Origin: Caldisericaceae bacterium
GTDB taxonomy: Bacteria; Caldisericota; Caldisericia; Caldisericales; Caldisericaceae
Reading direction: 5' to 3'
Assembly: GCA_026987225.1 (NCBI GenBank)
Contig: JALSNB010000078.1
Coordinates: 1 to 16,549 of the forward strand
Length of the DNA: 16,549 nucleotides
Under the pieces are notes generated by a model. The model was given only the letters and a program-made list of their open reading frames with translations. It was not told the origin of the DNA and ran no database searches. Below are positions 7,038 to 13,875 of the stretch, one piece after another; within the stretch, counting starts at the first letter, position 1; each line of letters starts with the position of its first letter. The translations under genes were made by a program, and so were the position numbers.

Positions 7038-8096
7038 TTTTATAAGTTCGTGCGGGAGTTTTGTAAGCACCTCTCCAGAATTCTTCCTTACAAGAATTGT
7101 ATCTTCTATACGAACGCCCAATCTATCCTTCAAATAAATTCCGGGTTCTACGGTTATAATCATTCCTTCTTTCAATTCTATATCGGAACGCCCGTTAACG
7201 AAAGGTAGTTCGTGTATCTCCAAGCCTACACCATGCCCTAACCCGTGAATAAAATACTTTCCGTATCCTTTACTATCGATATAATCTCTGACTTTCTTAT
7301 CCAATTCCGCACAAATAACGCCTTGCTTTACAAAATCTCTTCCCAACTTTTGCGCCTCGCGCACGATTTCGTAAATCCGAAAATCCTCTTTAGCGGGTTC
7401 TCCTATGGATACGGTTCTTGTGGTATCCGAAGCATACCCTTTGTAAAACACACCAAAATCCATAACAATCAATTCATGAGCCTTTACCTTTTTATCCGAC
7501 GCAAGTCCGTGCGGCAAAGCACCTCTCCAGCCGGATGCCACGATCGTGTCAAACGAAGTTTTTTCCGCACCGTTTTTCCTAAATCTATACTCAAGCTCCG
7601 AAGCGATATCCTTTTCACTAACTCCTTCTTTTATAAAGGGAAGCGTTTCCTCAAACGACTTAGAGGATATTTCGCATGCTCTCCTTATTGTTTCCAGCTC
7701 CTCCGCATCCTTTACCATTCTCAGGTTTTCAATGATTCCGTTTAAAGGCGCAACTTTAATAAAGGGAATACCTGAAAGTGACAAGTAGAGGTCTGCCGTT
7801 ATCCTATTTTTTTCGACTCCAAGCCAGTGAATTTTTTCTTTAACAAACAGTTTCTCCAAAAATTCTGTTAGCGGAGGTTTGTATTCAAGCACCGTAACGC
7901 CTTTAAAAACTTCTTCGTTTGCCTGAGTTGTGAAACGTGAATCCACAATAAGATAAATCTTCTCGCCTTTTATTAAAAGAAATGCATCTTCGCCTGTAAA
8001 ATTCGTAATATAACGAATATTAGACGTTTCGGTGACAAAAAAAGCATCCAAATTTAATTCGTTTATTCTTTTTATGACTTTTTCGATTCTATTCAT
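7032..8096 (-). CDS. Xaa-Pro peptidase, M24B family (aminopeptidase P / prolidase type)
   Basis: This metallopeptidase removes residues linked to proline: either an N-terminal residue from peptides (aminopeptidase P, pepP) or cleavage of Xaa-Pro dipeptides (prolidase, pepQ). The 354-residue protein has a creatinase-like N-domain (1 to about 125) and the pita-bread catalytic domain. The five metal ligands are all present: D213 (VMDFG), D224 (SDTTRT), H288 (HGLGHGVG), E317 (TVEPG) and E331 (RIEDT). H196 (LPHG), H284 and H295 are the usual proton-shuttle residues. ATG 8096 has GGAG 5 nt upstream. It is last in the pil gene cluster, 12 nt after the small pilus-like gene. Its stop overlaps the stop of the convergent transporter by 6 bp. 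I cannot separate PepP from PepQ activity by sequence alone. Confidence 0.93.
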   Translation of the reverse strand: MNRIEKVIKRINELNLDAFFVTETSNIRYITNFTGEDAFLLIKGEKIYLIVDSRFTTQANEEVFKGVTVLEYKPPLTEFLEKLFVKEKIHWLGVEKNRITADLYLSLSGIPFIKVAPLNGIIENLRMVKDAEELETIRRACEISSKSFEETLPFIKEGVSEKDIASELEYRFRKNGAEKTSFDTIVASGWRGALPHGLASDKKVKAHELIVMDFGVFYKGYASDTTRTVSIGEPAKEDFRIYEIVREAQKLGRDFVKQGVICAELDKKVRDYIDSKGYGKYFIHGLGHGVGLEIHELPFVNGRSDIELKEGMIITVEPGIYLKDRLGVRIEDTILVRKNSGEVLTKLPHELIKL

Positions 8097-8108
8097 TTTG
8101 TCTCCGTA

Positions 8109-8417
8109 TCAGTCAAAAGGATTTTCTTTTCCTATATCTTCTTTCGGAGGAACAAGAGACGGAACGTTTTTCAAAACCCTTTTTGAAATCTGCTGATCAA
8201 CGAATTTTATATCCCCTCTCTTTACCGGCGGAATTTGCCCTACGGGAGGAACTTCGATATTACCGATCAGCATAGGAACAAGGACCCACTGCCAAATAGC
8301 AAAAAGTGCGATTATTATAATGATCGTATACAGAGTGCTGCTCGAAATTCTAATTTTTCTTCTCTTTGTTTTCTTTTTGGTTTGTTTTACGTCATCTTTT
8401 TTATTCATTATTTGCAT
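8109..8417 (-). CDS. Small single-pass membrane protein in the PilP position (possible reduced PilP/GspC-like protein)
   Basis: This 102-residue protein is not clearly assignable to a family. It has a strongly basic cytosolic N-terminus (about residues 5-23, many Lys/Arg), one membrane helix (about 29-48, rich in Ile) and a short extracytoplasmic tail with proline-rich stretches. It ends in IGKENPFD, which resembles the '(R/K).(D/N)PF' motif seen before the folded domain of PilP and GspC. No lipobox cysteine is present. The start ATG 8417 has AGGAGG (8423-8428) 5 nt upstream, overlapping the TAG of pilO. Its place after pilM-pilN-pilO is where pilP is normally found, so a role in the pilus alignment complex is a reasonable inference. 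The real coding status is supported by the ribosome binding site and tight packing. Confidence 0.6.
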   Translation of the reverse strand: MQIMNKKDDVKQTKKKTKRRKIRISSSTLYTIIIIIALFAIWQWVLVPMLIGNIEVPPVGQIPPVKRGDIKFVDQQISKRVLKNVPSLVPPKEDIGKENPFD

Positions 8418-8426
8418 TTCAGCCTC

Positions 8427-9014
8427 CTACTTTCTACCGGAAAGGTAAATTACACCGTTCATATTCACGGTATAACGTGTTCCTTTGCTCTGCATCGGGC
8501 TAAAGCCGCCTTGAGAGGCAGAACCTTTCGATATATTGATATTTGTCAAAGAAATAATCTGCGGAAAAACAGATGTATGAACGAAAAACCAGTTTATTTT
8601 TTCTAACTTATCAGCCGAAATCGTAAGAGTAAAAGGAACGGAATTTGAAGGAGCACCTTTTACGCCTCTTGTTGAAAAATTCAAATTTTCAATTTTTACG
8701 CCGCACAGTTTTGCAACCGTTTGGAATTCCTCACCAAACAAAAATTCGTTACGCTCCGAAGGCAATATTTTTTGTAAAACAGTAATTCTGTCCTCTAACT
8801 GCTTGTTTTCGTCAAGTAATGATTTTTCTCTTTCCCTCGCAAGTTGCAACGTAGCCAACTTTTCTTCCTTAACGGATATTTGCTTTTCGAGATCCTTGAT
8901 CTGTAAAAATTGCGGCCTTATTAAATACCAATAGAAAGCACCGCCTATCAATATAAAAACAATTAGCCAGACGGTAAATTTTGCTTTAGGATTGTTCATA
9001 CTTAAATCATTCAT
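8427..9014 (-). CDS. pilO: Type IV pilus inner-membrane alignment protein PilO
   Basis: PilO forms a heterodimer with PilN in the inner membrane and links the cytosolic PilM to the outer parts of the machine. The protein (195 residues from the chosen start) has a short cytosolic N-terminus, one membrane helix (about 13-32), a coiled coil (about 35-85, heptad-like ISVKEEKLATLQ...ENKQLEDRITVLQKILP) and a C-terminal ferredoxin-like domain with alternating beta strands. The 'L..ilP' turn after the coiled coil and F.....A..cGV are typical of PilO. The ATG at 9014 overlaps the pilN stop as ATGA, with AAGGGA upstream; a GTG at 9032 in the same frame is possible but would add six charged residues and lacks a better ribosome site. 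Sequence conservation in this family is low, so position after pilN carries much of the weight. Confidence 0.82.
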   Translation of the reverse strand: MNDLSMNNPKAKFTVWLIVFILIGGAFYWYLIRPQFLQIKDLEKQISVKEEKLATLQLAREREKSLLDENKQLEDRITVLQKILPSERNEFLFGEEFQTVAKLCGVKIENLNFSTRGVKGAPSNSVPFTLTISADKLEKINWFFVHTSVFPQIISLTNINISKGSASQGGFSPMQSKGTRYTVNMNGVIYLSGRK

Positions 9015-9583
9015 CTTTTCATCCCTTTCCACTTAAAAGTAATGGTAAAAGTTGTTAGCGCAGGACCTTTCTGAGTATTTGTTTTGCCTCCATAAGGAAC
9101 GATATAGTTCTTCAAAGTTACGTTAGAAAAATCTTTGTTGTTTTTCAATCCGTACATTGTCCAGGCAAGGGTTTGTAAATCTTTTGTACTTCCGGTGATC
9201 GTAACACTTTGAGATCCTCTATCCGCCGTGATTTGTTTAACAGTAGTCTCTTTCGGAAGAGAAGATGCAATTTCCTTTATTAGCATATTCCAGTCATTTT
9301 GCTTTAAAGTATATTTTTTAATTGTTGACTCATAGTAAAATACTTTTCCTCCAAGGGCATTTCTTTGATCCAACACTTTCTGGACACTCACCAATGCACC
9401 TATCTGATTGTTTAAATCGTTTAATTTTTGTACCTTTTCATTTTTAATAAACCATACTCCGCTATACATGGCAAATAAAAGGAAAAACACGGATACACCT
9501 ACAAATATTATCTGTTTCTCCTCTTTGCTTAATCTTCTTTTTCTTTTTCTGCCAGGCAGTAAGTTAATATCTATGGTTTCCAT
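9011..9583 (-). CDS. pilN: Type IV pilus inner-membrane protein PilN
   Basis: PilN anchors PilM to the membrane through its N-terminal peptide and pairs with PilO. The hallmark INLLPG motif is at residues 6-11, the peptide that binds the PilM groove. It is followed by a basic stretch (RKRKRRLSKEEK), one membrane helix (about 25-46), a coiled coil (about 48-80) and a C-terminal ferredoxin-like fold with ITGSTKDLQTLAWTMYGL, the strand-helix pattern of the Fimbrial assembly PilN family. Length (190) is normal. ATG 9583 has AAGGGG just upstream overlapping the pilM stop; the gap to pilM is 2 nt. It overlaps pilO by 4 nt, so translational coupling along pilM-N-O is likely. Confidence 0.9.
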   Translation of the reverse strand: METIDINLLPGRKRKRRLSKEEKQIIFVGVSVFFLLFAMYSGVWFIKNEKVQKLNDLNNQIGALVSVQKVLDQRNALGGKVFYYESTIKKYTLKQNDWNMLIKEIASSLPKETTVKQITADRGSQSVTITGSTKDLQTLAWTMYGLKNNKDFSNVTLKNYIVPYGGKTNTQKGPALTTFTITFKWKGMKR

Positions 9584-9585
9584 AT

Positions 9586-10767
9586 TTACCCCTTCTTATA
9601 TTTGAAAATACTTTTTTTAGGTGCAGGCTTTTCTTCGGTTTTTGCTTTCATTTTCTTAGCCTTTTTTATGGCAGTTGCGGAATGCTCCCTTAACGCAAGA
9701 CCGGTCGAAATAGAGAATATGGGAGCCATTTCTTGCAGATATTCCAAGGTAAAAAGATTCGGATCAAAATAAGCGATATCTGTAAATAATTTGTTAATTC
9801 CCGTAGGATGTCCTGTGCTCTCCTCGATATATTTGCTAAGCCCTTTTAAATTTGCGCTTCCGCCTTCAAGCAAAATTACGGTTTTCATTGTTTTTCCTTC
9901 ATTGTATTTGTTGTAATAAAAATCTATGGAACGTTTTATTTCAAGGGAAAGGCTATTGATCAGTTGCTCTACAGCTGATACAACCGGGTCGTTTTGATTA
10001 TTGAGATCAAAAACTTCTTTTTTATATGCCTCGGCTTCTTCAAACGATTTGCCGCTGTATTGTGCAATAGCTTCGGTAAGTTTCTTACCGCCGAGAGGAA
10101 GTGTTCTTGAAAAACGAACAATTCCGCTATCAATCATGTTGAGCGATGTGTAATTATGTCCGATGTTAACAACTACAAGCAAAACGTCGTTTTTTTCGAG
10201 ATCGAAATTCGGTATGAATTTTAGCAGCCTTAATTCCGAGAATGCCTCAACCTCTATTGCGACAGGATCAAGGTCGGCACTTTTCAACACGTCAACAATG
10301 GATTGGACTGCTTCAAGCGGAGCGGCAACGGACAGAATATCTAACTTTTCACTTCCGTCTTCCTCAGTAACAACTTTACTCAAGATCTGATAATCGAAAA
10401 TCGCTTTATCAATGGCAAAAGGCAAAAATTTCTCCATCTCCCACTTTATTGCTTCGCTAAGTTCGTTATCCGGCAAATTTTCCATAAGCAATTCCTTGAC
10501 TATAACAAGTTGGCCCGAAACAGCCGCCACAATACGATTGCCCATAAAAGAGTGAAATTTTAAAAGCTCCTTTATACTATCTGCAACTTCCTTTGCCCTG
10601 ATAATTCTGCCTTCCTGAATTGCTCCTTCAGGGACAGGAAGGAGTCCGAAATTAACAAGGCTTAATCCTTTTGAGGTTTCTTTGAATTGCGCCATTTTAA
10701 TAAACCCGGAACCAAGGTCTATACCAATTACAGGAGTTTTGCCGTTTCTTTTAAAAAGTGCACACAC
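9586..10767 (-). CDS. pilM: Type IV pilus assembly ATPase-like protein PilM (actin-like fold)
   Basis: PilM is a cytosolic FtsA/actin-like protein that binds ATP and the PilN N-terminus. The 393-residue protein has the phosphate-1 motif GIDLGSG (15-21), a second phosphate loop around VVNIGHNYTSLN (about 197), TLPLGGKKLTEAIA, and the adenosine motif LLEGGSANLKGL (about 297). The MEKFLPF segment is conserved in PilM. A Lys-rich tail (about 366-393) extends beyond the core. The start is GTG 10767 with AGGAGG (10776-10781) 8 nt upstream; no better start lies nearby. It is the first gene of a five-gene unit (pilM, pilN, pilO, PilP-like, peptidase) with its own promoter. The unit indicates type IV pili or a related competence/secretion machine. 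Major pilins, PilB/PilT, PilC and secretin are not in the window. Confidence 0.95.
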   Translation of the reverse strand: MCALFKRNGKTPVIGIDLGSGFIKMAQFKETSKGLSLVNFGLLPVPEGAIQEGRIIRAKEVADSIKELLKFHSFMGNRIVAAVSGQLVIVKELLMENLPDNELSEAIKWEMEKFLPFAIDKAIFDYQILSKVVTEEDGSEKLDILSVAAPLEAVQSIVDVLKSADLDPVAIEVEAFSELRLLKFIPNFDLEKNDVLLVVVNIGHNYTSLNMIDSGIVRFSRTLPLGGKKLTEAIAQYSGKSFEEAEAYKKEVFDLNNQNDPVVSAVEQLINSLSLEIKRSIDFYYNKYNEGKTMKTVILLEGGSANLKGLSKYIEESTGHPTGINKLFTDIAYFDPNLFTLEYLQEMAPIFSISTGLALREHSATAIKKAKKMKAKTEEKPAPKKSIFKYKKG

Positions 10768-10793
10768 TATCGCTTCCTCCTATCTTTTTTAAA

Positions 10794-10822
10794 AGTATAA
10801 CACAGTAATTTTTAAAATCCAA
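10794..10822 (-). promoter_or_regulatory. Promoter for the pilMNO operon
   Basis: TATACT (10799-10794) lies 17 nt downstream of TTGGAT (10822-10817, 3/6). The -35 region sits inside the last codons of pilD. Transcription would start near 10787, about 20 nt before the GTG of pilM, and the leader would carry AGGAGG. The -10 is convincing, the -35 weak. Confidence 0.55.
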
Positions 10823-11582
10823 ACATTTTTTCATAAATCAGCAAAATTTCATACCCGTATAAGGCAACAAAATATGCGGATATAGCAAGATAAGGCCCAA
10901 AGGGCATTGCATCCTTGCCCTTCTTTTTCATAAAAATCATAAGCAGTATTCCGACAATTGAACCCAAAACAAAAGAAATAACAAGTGTAGCAACTGAAAA
11001 TTGCAAACCTATAAAGCTTCCTATCATCGCACCGAAAGTCGCGTCTCCCTCACCCATGCCACCCCTCGTAAGCAGAATAACAATAACAAAAAATCCGAAG
11101 AGGAGTAAAGCACCGAATAGAGAGCTCAAGAATACTTTTTTGCCCTGAATGGCCGAAAATACAAATCCCGTAACGGCTCCCGGTATTACGATAAGGTCAG
11201 GGACGACACCGTAAAAAAGATCCGTAAATCCGACAGCAATCAGTAAGCTTGAAAACGTAATATATTCAAAAAATTTCAATGACCAACCGAATCTTAATCC
11301 CACACCTACAAAAGCAAAACCGGTAAGAGCTTCGATTAACGGATAGCGTATGGAAATTTTCGCACCGCAATACCTACATCTTCCTTTAAGGAATATATAA
11401 CTAAAAATAGGGATCATATCGTACCATGCAAGTTTATGACCGCACACTGGACAGTGAGACGGTGGAGAGAGAATCGATTCGTCATGAGGAAGCCTATAAA
11501 TTACAACGTTTAAAAAACTCCCTATTACGGAACCCAAAAAGAAATTAAACAATGAGAATAAGAAATTACTTAAGTAGAGCAT
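10812..11582 (-). CDS. pilD: Prepilin peptidase / N-methyltransferase PilD
   Basis: PilD is a membrane aspartyl protease that cuts the leader from type IV prepilins and N-methylates the new N-terminal residue. The 256-residue protein has the N-terminal methyltransferase-associated segment GSVIGSFLNVVIYRLP (17-32) and a four-cysteine metal site: CPVC at 44-47 and CRYC at 69-72, so the bifunctional form is expected. The two catalytic aspartates are D121 (FTDLFYGVVPD) and D180 in GMGEGD, the GxGD motif. Seven to eight hydrophobic segments are seen. The start ATG 11582 overlaps the end of proS by 17 nt, with AAAGGA upstream. It is separated from pilM by a short promoter-bearing gap, so pilus genes are split over two transcription units. 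Confidence 0.97.
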   Translation of the reverse strand: MLYLSNFLFSLFNFFLGSVIGSFLNVVIYRLPHDESILSPPSHCPVCGHKLAWYDMIPIFSYIFLKGRCRYCGAKISIRYPLIEALTGFAFVGVGLRFGWSLKFFEYITFSSLLIAVGFTDLFYGVVPDLIVIPGAVTGFVFSAIQGKKVFLSSLFGALLLFGFFVIVILLTRGGMGEGDATFGAMIGSFIGLQFSVATLVISFVLGSIVGILLMIFMKKKGKDAMPFGPYLAISAYFVALYGYEILLIYEKMFGF

Positions 11583-13293
11583 CCACTTTTTCCTTTAGCA
11601 TATTTAAAACAAAATGAACCGCACTGTCTTTGTCTACTAACATTTTTTCGCCGCTCTCCCGATCTTTAATCTCTAACTTTCCTTCTTTTTTCAATGTTCT
11701 GCCCACTATAACCTGAATAGGAATACCTATAAGATCGGCATCGTTAAATTTCACACCGGCACTTACATCCGCCCTATCGTCAAATAAAACTTCCATTCCT
11801 TTATCAGAAAACAATTTATAAAGCTCTTCCGAGATATTGCTGATCAAATCATCCCCCATATTCAACGAAAGAATTTCCACTTCATAGGGGGCAACGCTCA
11901 CCGGCCACTTGATCCCAAACTTATCATGATGCTCTTCAATAACAGCAGCCATCGTTCTTCCGACACCGATTCCGTAGCAACCCATTACAAAATATTTTTC
12001 CTTTCCGTCTTTATCGAGGAATTTCGCATTCATCTTCTCGGAGTATTTTGTTCCGAGCTTAAACGTATGCCCCACTTCGATTCCTTCGTAGAGTTTCAGG
12101 GGAGTTCCGCACTTCGGACACTTATCTCCCTCTTTTACGTTTCGTATGTCACTTACCGTATCCGGAGAAAAATCCCTGTTAACATTTACGTTTATAAAAT
12201 GAAAACCATCTTCGTTTGCACCGCAAACAAAATTATACATGTTCATAATTCTTTTATCGGCTACAATCTTTACATTTGCATTAACCGGTCCGAGTGAGCC
12301 CGCAGAGGCACCCATGATATTTTTTATTTCGTCGTCATTTGCAGGAGATATAAATTGTCCATGCAATAAGTTTTTGAGTTTTACTTCGTTTAGTTCATCA
12401 TCACCCCTAACAAGGGCCAAAACAAATTCTCCGTCAATCTTATAAAGCAAGGACTTTACAAGCTTCGCTGACGGAACGTTTAAAAATTTCGAAACTTCGT
12501 CTATCGTTTTTTTGTTTGGCGTAGCTACCTTTTTCAAAGGGAGCATTTCCTCTTTTTCGGACGGCATATCTTCCGCACATTTTGCGGCTTCAATATTTGC
12601 CGCATAACCGCATTTAGGACAATAAACAAACTCACTTTCACCGGCTTTTTCCGAAATAACCACAAACTCATTCGAAACTTTCCCCCCAATCGCACCAGAA
12701 TCGGCATCAATAGGTATAACCGTAAGCCCGCAACGTTTAAAAATTCTTATATACGCATTAAAAATTTTCTCGTATGTTTTTTCCAATCCTTCTTCCGAGG
12801 CGTCAAAAGAGTAAGCATCCTTCATCAAAAATTCTCTTGCACGCATCAGTCCGAAACGAGGCCTTATCTCATCCCTGTATTTTGCCTGAATTTGATAAAA
12901 TGTTTTAGGAAGTTCCTTATAAGAGCGAAGTTCTCCGCGAGCCAGATCGACAACGGCTTCTTCGTGCGTAGGTCCCAGACAGAAATCTCTACCTTTTCTG
13001 TCCTTTAATTTGAACATCTCGTTTCCATAGAGCGACCATCTTCCGGTTTCATCCCAAATTTCACGCGGAAGTATAGCAGGGAACAAGAGTTCAAGAGCTC
13101 CCGCTCTGTCCATTTCCTCTCTTATGATTCGTTCAACCTTCTTTAAAGAGCGGAGTCCCAAGGGCAAAAAAGAATATACACCCGAAGCAACTTTCCTAAT
13201 CAAGCCTGCCTTTAGCATAAGCTTATGACTTACTATTTCGGCATCCTGCGGCGCTTCCCTTAAAGTTGGCAAAAATGTCTCACTTATCCTCAT
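11566..13293 (-). CDS. proS: Prolyl-tRNA synthetase, bacterial type
   Basis: ProS charges tRNA-Pro in the cytoplasm. From ATG 13293 it has 575 residues, normal for the bacterial type. The class II motifs are present: motif 1 around residues 40-75, LGPTHEE (about 108-114), motif 2 YRDEIRPRFGLMRAREF (about 135-151) and motif 3 GIGVGRTMA (about 439-447). An inserted editing (YbaK-like INS) domain spans roughly 220-400, with GGKVSNEF before it. Two CPKC pairs flank the insertion (YCPKCGYAAN and KCPKCGTPL). The anticodon-binding domain occupies about 465-575. The frame is open upstream to 13368, but the ATG at 13293 has AAAGGAG 6 nt before it and begins MRISETFLPTLREAP, as in other ProS. pilD overlaps its 3' end by 17 nt. 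Confidence 0.98.
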   Translation of the reverse strand: MRISETFLPTLREAPQDAEIVSHKLMLKAGLIRKVASGVYSFLPLGLRSLKKVERIIREEMDRAGALELLFPAILPREIWDETGRWSLYGNEMFKLKDRKGRDFCLGPTHEEAVVDLARGELRSYKELPKTFYQIQAKYRDEIRPRFGLMRAREFLMKDAYSFDASEEGLEKTYEKIFNAYIRIFKRCGLTVIPIDADSGAIGGKVSNEFVVISEKAGESEFVYCPKCGYAANIEAAKCAEDMPSEKEEMLPLKKVATPNKKTIDEVSKFLNVPSAKLVKSLLYKIDGEFVLALVRGDDELNEVKLKNLLHGQFISPANDDEIKNIMGASAGSLGPVNANVKIVADKRIMNMYNFVCGANEDGFHFINVNVNRDFSPDTVSDIRNVKEGDKCPKCGTPLKLYEGIEVGHTFKLGTKYSEKMNAKFLDKDGKEKYFVMGCYGIGVGRTMAAVIEEHHDKFGIKWPVSVAPYEVEILSLNMGDDLISNISEELYKLFSDKGMEVLFDDRADVSAGVKFNDADLIGIPIQVIVGRTLKKEGKLEIKDRESGEKMLVDKDSAVHFVLNMLKEKVDALLK

Positions 13294-13299
13294 TTTTAT

Positions 13300-13306
13300 C
13301 TCCTTT
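13300..13306 (-). promoter_or_regulatory. Ribosome binding site deciding the proS start
   Basis: AAAGGAG (13306-13300) lies 6 nt before ATG 13293. The upstream in-frame codons to 13368 lie across the promoter -10 box and do not resemble ProS, so the longer reading is rejected. Confidence 0.85.
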
Positions 13307-13324
13307 AAATTGCGATTTTTAACA

Positions 13325-13330
13325 ATTATA
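13325..13330 (-). promoter_or_regulatory. -10 box of the proS-pilD promoter
   Basis: A perfect TATAAT stands at 13330-13325 on the minus strand. At the -35 distance only a T-rich stretch is seen, with poor match to consensus. Transcription would start near 13318, giving a leader of about 25 nt. Confidence 0.6.
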
Positions 13331-13361
13331 TCCAATTCGTCGTAAAAAAGAAAGCGGAACA

Positions 13362-13390
13362 TTTGCATTAAATAAAAAAACGTGTAAAAT
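13362..13390 (+). promoter_or_regulatory. Promoter for pncC-pfk operon (predicted leaderless start)
   Basis: TTTGCA (13362-13367, 4/6) and TAAAAT (13385-13390, 5/6) are 17 nt apart. The first transcribed base expected 6-8 nt after the -10 falls at about 13397-13399, that is, at the A of the pncC ATG. No Shine-Dalgarno is present between the -10 and the ATG. Confidence 0.5.
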
Positions 13391-13398
13391 TTTCACAG

Positions 13399-13872
13399 AT
13401 GAGTGAAAAAATAGAAAAAGTACTCGGCAAACTGTTAAAAGAAAAAAAACTTACAATTGCAGCGGCGGAGTCGTTTACCGGCGGGCTTTTTTCAAAAGTA
13501 ATTACGGACGTGCCCGGAAGTTCCGCATACTTTTTGGGCAGTATTGTAAGTTATAGCAATTTTGCAAAAGAAAAACTTTTAAAGATACCCGAAGATACAA
13601 TTAAAACCAAGGGTGCCGTAAGTAGAGATACCGCATACCTTATGGCAAAAAATATTACGGAAATTCTCGGCTCGGACATCGGTGTTTCTTTTACAGGTGT
13701 TGCCGGGCCAACAAGTGAAGAAGGAAAACCGATAGGCCTTGCATATATTGGTATGGTATTTCTCAAAGATACTGAAGTTTTTGAAGAACATTTTTACGGA
13801 AGCAGGGAAGAGATTAGAATAAAGAGTGTAAATTTCGCAATAAAAGAAATCATAAAAAGAATAGGAGGTTAA
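13399..13872 (+). CDS. pncC: CinA C-terminal domain protein, nicotinamide-nucleotide amidohydrolase (PncC) type
   Basis: Stand-alone CinA C-terminal proteins hydrolyse NMN to nicotinic acid mononucleotide and ammonia, recycling pyridine nucleotides. The 157-residue protein is the full length of this domain and lacks the MoaB-like N-terminal half of CinA. Conserved segments are AAAESFTGG (about 21-29), VPGSSAYFLGSIVSYSN (about 39-55), KGAVS and GVSFTGVAGPT...EGKPIGLAYIG (about 98-122). The usual AESCTGG has Phe in place of Cys here. The ATG is the only start in frame after the TAA at 13369, and it has no ribosome site upstream. It is the first gene of a plus-strand unit, and pfkA begins 3 nt after its TAA, with its AGGAGG inside the end of this gene. 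NMN activity is inferred from the family. Confidence 0.93.
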   Translation: MSEKIEKVLGKLLKEKKLTIAAAESFTGGLFSKVITDVPGSSAYFLGSIVSYSNFAKEKLLKIPEDTIKTKGAVSRDTAYLMAKNITEILGSDIGVSFTGVAGPTSEEGKPIGLAYIGMVFLKDTEVFEEHFYGSREEIRIKSVNFAIKEIIKRIGG

Positions 13873-13875
13873 AGA

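Noticed and set aside
7029..7046. AT-rich imperfect palindrome at the convergent stops
   Set aside because: Mismatches and a 2-nt loop make it too weak to be called a bidirectional terminator.
7079..7098. Inverted repeat AATTCTT/AAGAATT with a 6-nt loop, possible terminator
   Set aside because: AT-rich stem, no U-tract on either strand, and it lies within the peptidase coding region.
7245..7745. 166-residue plus-strand open frame
   Set aside because: It is antisense to the M24B peptidase, whose five metal ligands are intact.
9015..9032. GTG start for pilO six codons upstream
   Set aside because: The ATG at 9014 forms an ATGA overlap with pilN and has AAGGGA at a suitable distance.
13294..13368. 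Longer proS start adding 25 residues
   Set aside because: The extension crosses the TATAAT box and does not resemble ProS; the ATG at 13293 has AAAGGAG at good spacing.
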